Assembly: GCA_947628135.1 (NCBI GenBank)
Contig: CANQYT010000008.1
Span: 18,287-82,286, forward strand
DNA length: 64,000 nucleotides
Origin: an uncultured Clostridia bacterium
GTDB taxonomy: Bacteria > Bacillota > Clostridia > Christensenellales > CAG-314
Direction: 5' to 3'
Under the pieces are notes generated by a model that saw only the letters and a list, made by a program, of their open reading frames with translations, had not been told where the DNA came from and did no database searches. Position numbers and translations under genes: made by a program. This document shows, piece after piece, positions 62,831 through 64,000 of the stretch. Numbering within the stretch: the stretch's first letter is position 1; each line of letters starts with the position of its first letter.

Positions 62831-63739
62831 ATGAAGTACAAAGAATGGTTGGAAATCTGGCTTAACAACTATGTAAAGACAAATTGTAAATTACGCACAT
62901 ACAATATTTACCGTTATAGGATCGAGCATTTCATCGTGCCACATTTGGGTGAATATGAGTTGTACAATTTGACTTTACCGAAATTGCAGCAGTGTGTAAC
63001 GGATTTGCTCAATCCAAGCGCGGGCAAGCCGCTTTCGGCGAACACGGTAAACGGCGTAATCTCCGTTGTACAGAATTCACTCAAAACAGCGTTTACATTA
63101 GGATATGTCGACGCTTACAACGGCGATAAAATCTGTCGTCCAAGGACTGTTGAAAAGAAGGTGGAGTGTTTTTCTGTGTTGGAACAAAAACGAATAGAGA
63201 CGCAAATAAAAAACGGCAATAAATTCAAACTTTACGGAATTGTAATTTGTTTGTACACCGGTTTGCGGTTGGGCGAAATACTTGCATTGGAGTGGAAAAA
63301 TGTAGATATGGACGCTTGTCAATTAACAGTAGAAAAGACTTGTTACTATGTCAATGGTCAGCGCATAGAAGACTCCCCCAAAACCGTCAATTCCTTGCGG
63401 CTGATTCCATTTCCCAAACAGTTGCTGCCGTTATTCAAAACAATGCATAAGGTGCACAAAACAAGATATGTAATTGAATCGAATGGACTTCCCGTTTCGG
63501 TTCATTCTTACCAGCGAAGTTTTGAGTTGTTATTGAACAAACTTAAAATTCCGCACAGAGGGTTTCACTGTCTGCGACACACATTTGCCACTCGCGCTTT
63601 GGAGTGCGGAATGGACGTAAAGACTCTTGCCGAGATATTGGGTCATTCCAATCCAACCGTGACGCTCAAACGTTATGCGCACAGTATGTTGGAATACAAA
63701 ACTCAAATGATGAACAAACTCGGCAGATTGTTTGCATAA
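62831..63739 (+). CDS. Tyrosine recombinase/integrase
   Basis: 302 residues from the ATG at 62831 (GGGAG 9 nt upstream). N-terminal SAM-like arm (KEWLEIWLNNYVKTNCKLRT, YRYRIEHFIVPHLG) and a full catalytic domain: R146 (TGLRLGEILALEW), H246 and R249 (HCLRHTFATRALECGMD), H272 (LGHSNPTV) and Y282 (LKRYAH). All five catalytic residues are present, so it should be active. It lies directly before a 119-bp segment flanked by 20-bp inverted repeats, which suggests it inverts that segment rather than integrating a phage. No phage genes are in view. Confidence 0.92.
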   Translation: MKYKEWLEIWLNNYVKTNCKLRTYNIYRYRIEHFIVPHLGEYELYNLTLPKLQQCVTDLLNPSAGKPLSANTVNGVISVVQNSLKTAFTLGYVDAYNGDKICRPRTVEKKVECFSVLEQKRIETQIKNGNKFKLYGIVICLYTGLRLGEILALEWKNVDMDACQLTVEKTCYYVNGQRIEDSPKTVNSLRLIPFPKQLLPLFKTMHKVHKTRYVIESNGLPVSVHSYQRSFELLLNKLKIPHRGFHCLRHTFATRALECGMDVKTLAEILGHSNPTVTLKRYAHSMLEYKTQMMNKLGRLFA

Positions 63740-63784
63740 AAAATGACGAAAGTCGTCGAAAAACTTTCATCAAAAATGGGAATG

Positions 63785-63943
63785 TATTAGCATAATAGAT
63801 ACACTATACATAAAAATTATATAACATTTTTCTTTAAATGTAAAGGATTTCTTTCTAATTTTAATTTTTATTGTCGAATTGTGTAACAAACAAAAATCAA
63901 TTTAAATTAAACTCGGTTATTTTGTGTATCTATTATGCTAATA
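63785..63943. repeat. 20-bp inverted repeats flanking a 119-bp AT-rich segment (candidate invertible element)
   Basis: TATTAGCATAATAGATACAC (63785-63804) is matched exactly, inverted, at 63924-63943. The segment between holds no ORF but one strong minus-strand promoter. Adjacent to an intact tyrosine recombinase, the arrangement fits a phase-variation switch. As a hairpin it would have a 119-nt loop, so a terminator is unlikely. Confidence 0.75.
63816..63844 (-). promoter_or_regulatory. Promoter inside the candidate invertible segment
   Basis: On the minus strand TTTACA (63839-63844), a 17-nt spacer and TATAAT (63816-63821), starting transcription near 63809 and reading left toward the recombinase 3' end. 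Inverting the segment would place the same promoter at 63884-63912 reading right, out of the window. The DNA from 63944 to 64000 holds no gene start. Confidence 0.7.
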
Positions 63944-64000
63944 GGTCAACAAAGCACATTGGCATTAGCATTCGGTGGATGGATCGCACGAATACACAGG

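Noticed and set aside
62831..63739. Recombinase as evidence of an integrated prophage
   Set aside because: No phage structural, replication or lysis genes are next to it and no tRNA attachment site is seen; the inverted repeats fit a local inversion role better.

Overview
The window looks like chromosomal DNA of an endospore-forming Firmicute (Clostridia-like), probably an uncultured gut-type lineage. The grounds are spmA, spmB and spoIIE, a Csn2-containing type II-A CRISPR-Cas9 locus, AGGAGG-type ribosome binding sites, TTGACA/TATAAT promoters, many lipoprotein signal peptides and a starch/maltodextrin import locus. No rRNA or tRNA genes were seen.

Layout. 1-0.75 kb: 3' end of an RNA methyltransferase gene. 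0.75-10.7 kb: a complete type II-A system, consisting of an antisense tracrRNA in front of cas9, then cas9-cas1-cas2-csn2 with 4-8 nt overlaps, a short leader and about 47 repeats (46 perfect) ending in degenerate copies. A small RNA gene with its own promoter and terminator faces the distal end of the array. 11-16.9 kb: small redox protein, tldD/pmbA peptidase pair (minus strand), ung, and rpsF-ssb-rpsR behind a probable S6:S18 leader. 17-25 kb: lipoprotein M3 peptidase, rsmA-tilS, M14 carboxypeptidase, PHP phosphatase. 25-32.7 kb: an ABC exporter operon whose ATPase is fused to a YwaF/TMEM164-like membrane domain, then a large surface lipoprotein. 32.8-38.2 kb: a DUF4143-type ATPase behind three palindromic operators, then metG-tatD-radical SAM-queH (minus strand). 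38.3-43.4 kb: spmA-spmB, spoIIE, a stand-alone GlmU acetyltransferase half, a phosphopantetheinyl transferase and an orphan antitoxin. 43.6-61.3 kb: a polysaccharide locus with binding protein, two permeases, an amylase lipoprotein, two paralogous lipoproteins in inverted arrangement, an MsmX-like ATPase with a long extra C-terminus and two paralogous pullulanase lipoproteins. 61.4-64 kb: mobile-element zone with an IS200-type element killed by one stop codon, recombinase debris, a tyrosine recombinase and a 119-bp segment flanked by 20-bp inverted repeats.

How genes work together. Extracellular amylase and pullulanases would cut starch, glycogen or pullulan; the binding protein, MalF/MalG-like permeases and the MsmX-like ATPase would import the products; the lipoprotein pair with a W/FNGW motif may help bind glucan.

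Leads worth most attention: (1) a candidate phase-variable promoter inversion switch beside a tyrosine recombinase at the right edge; (2) a dispersed, compensatorily mutated structured-RNA-like element (three copies), possibly an orphan omega-RNA/HEARO-type RNA; (3) the tracrRNA lying wholly antisense to the predicted cas9 mRNA leader, plus a lone degenerate repeat upstream; (4) the membrane-domain/ABC-ATPase fusion.
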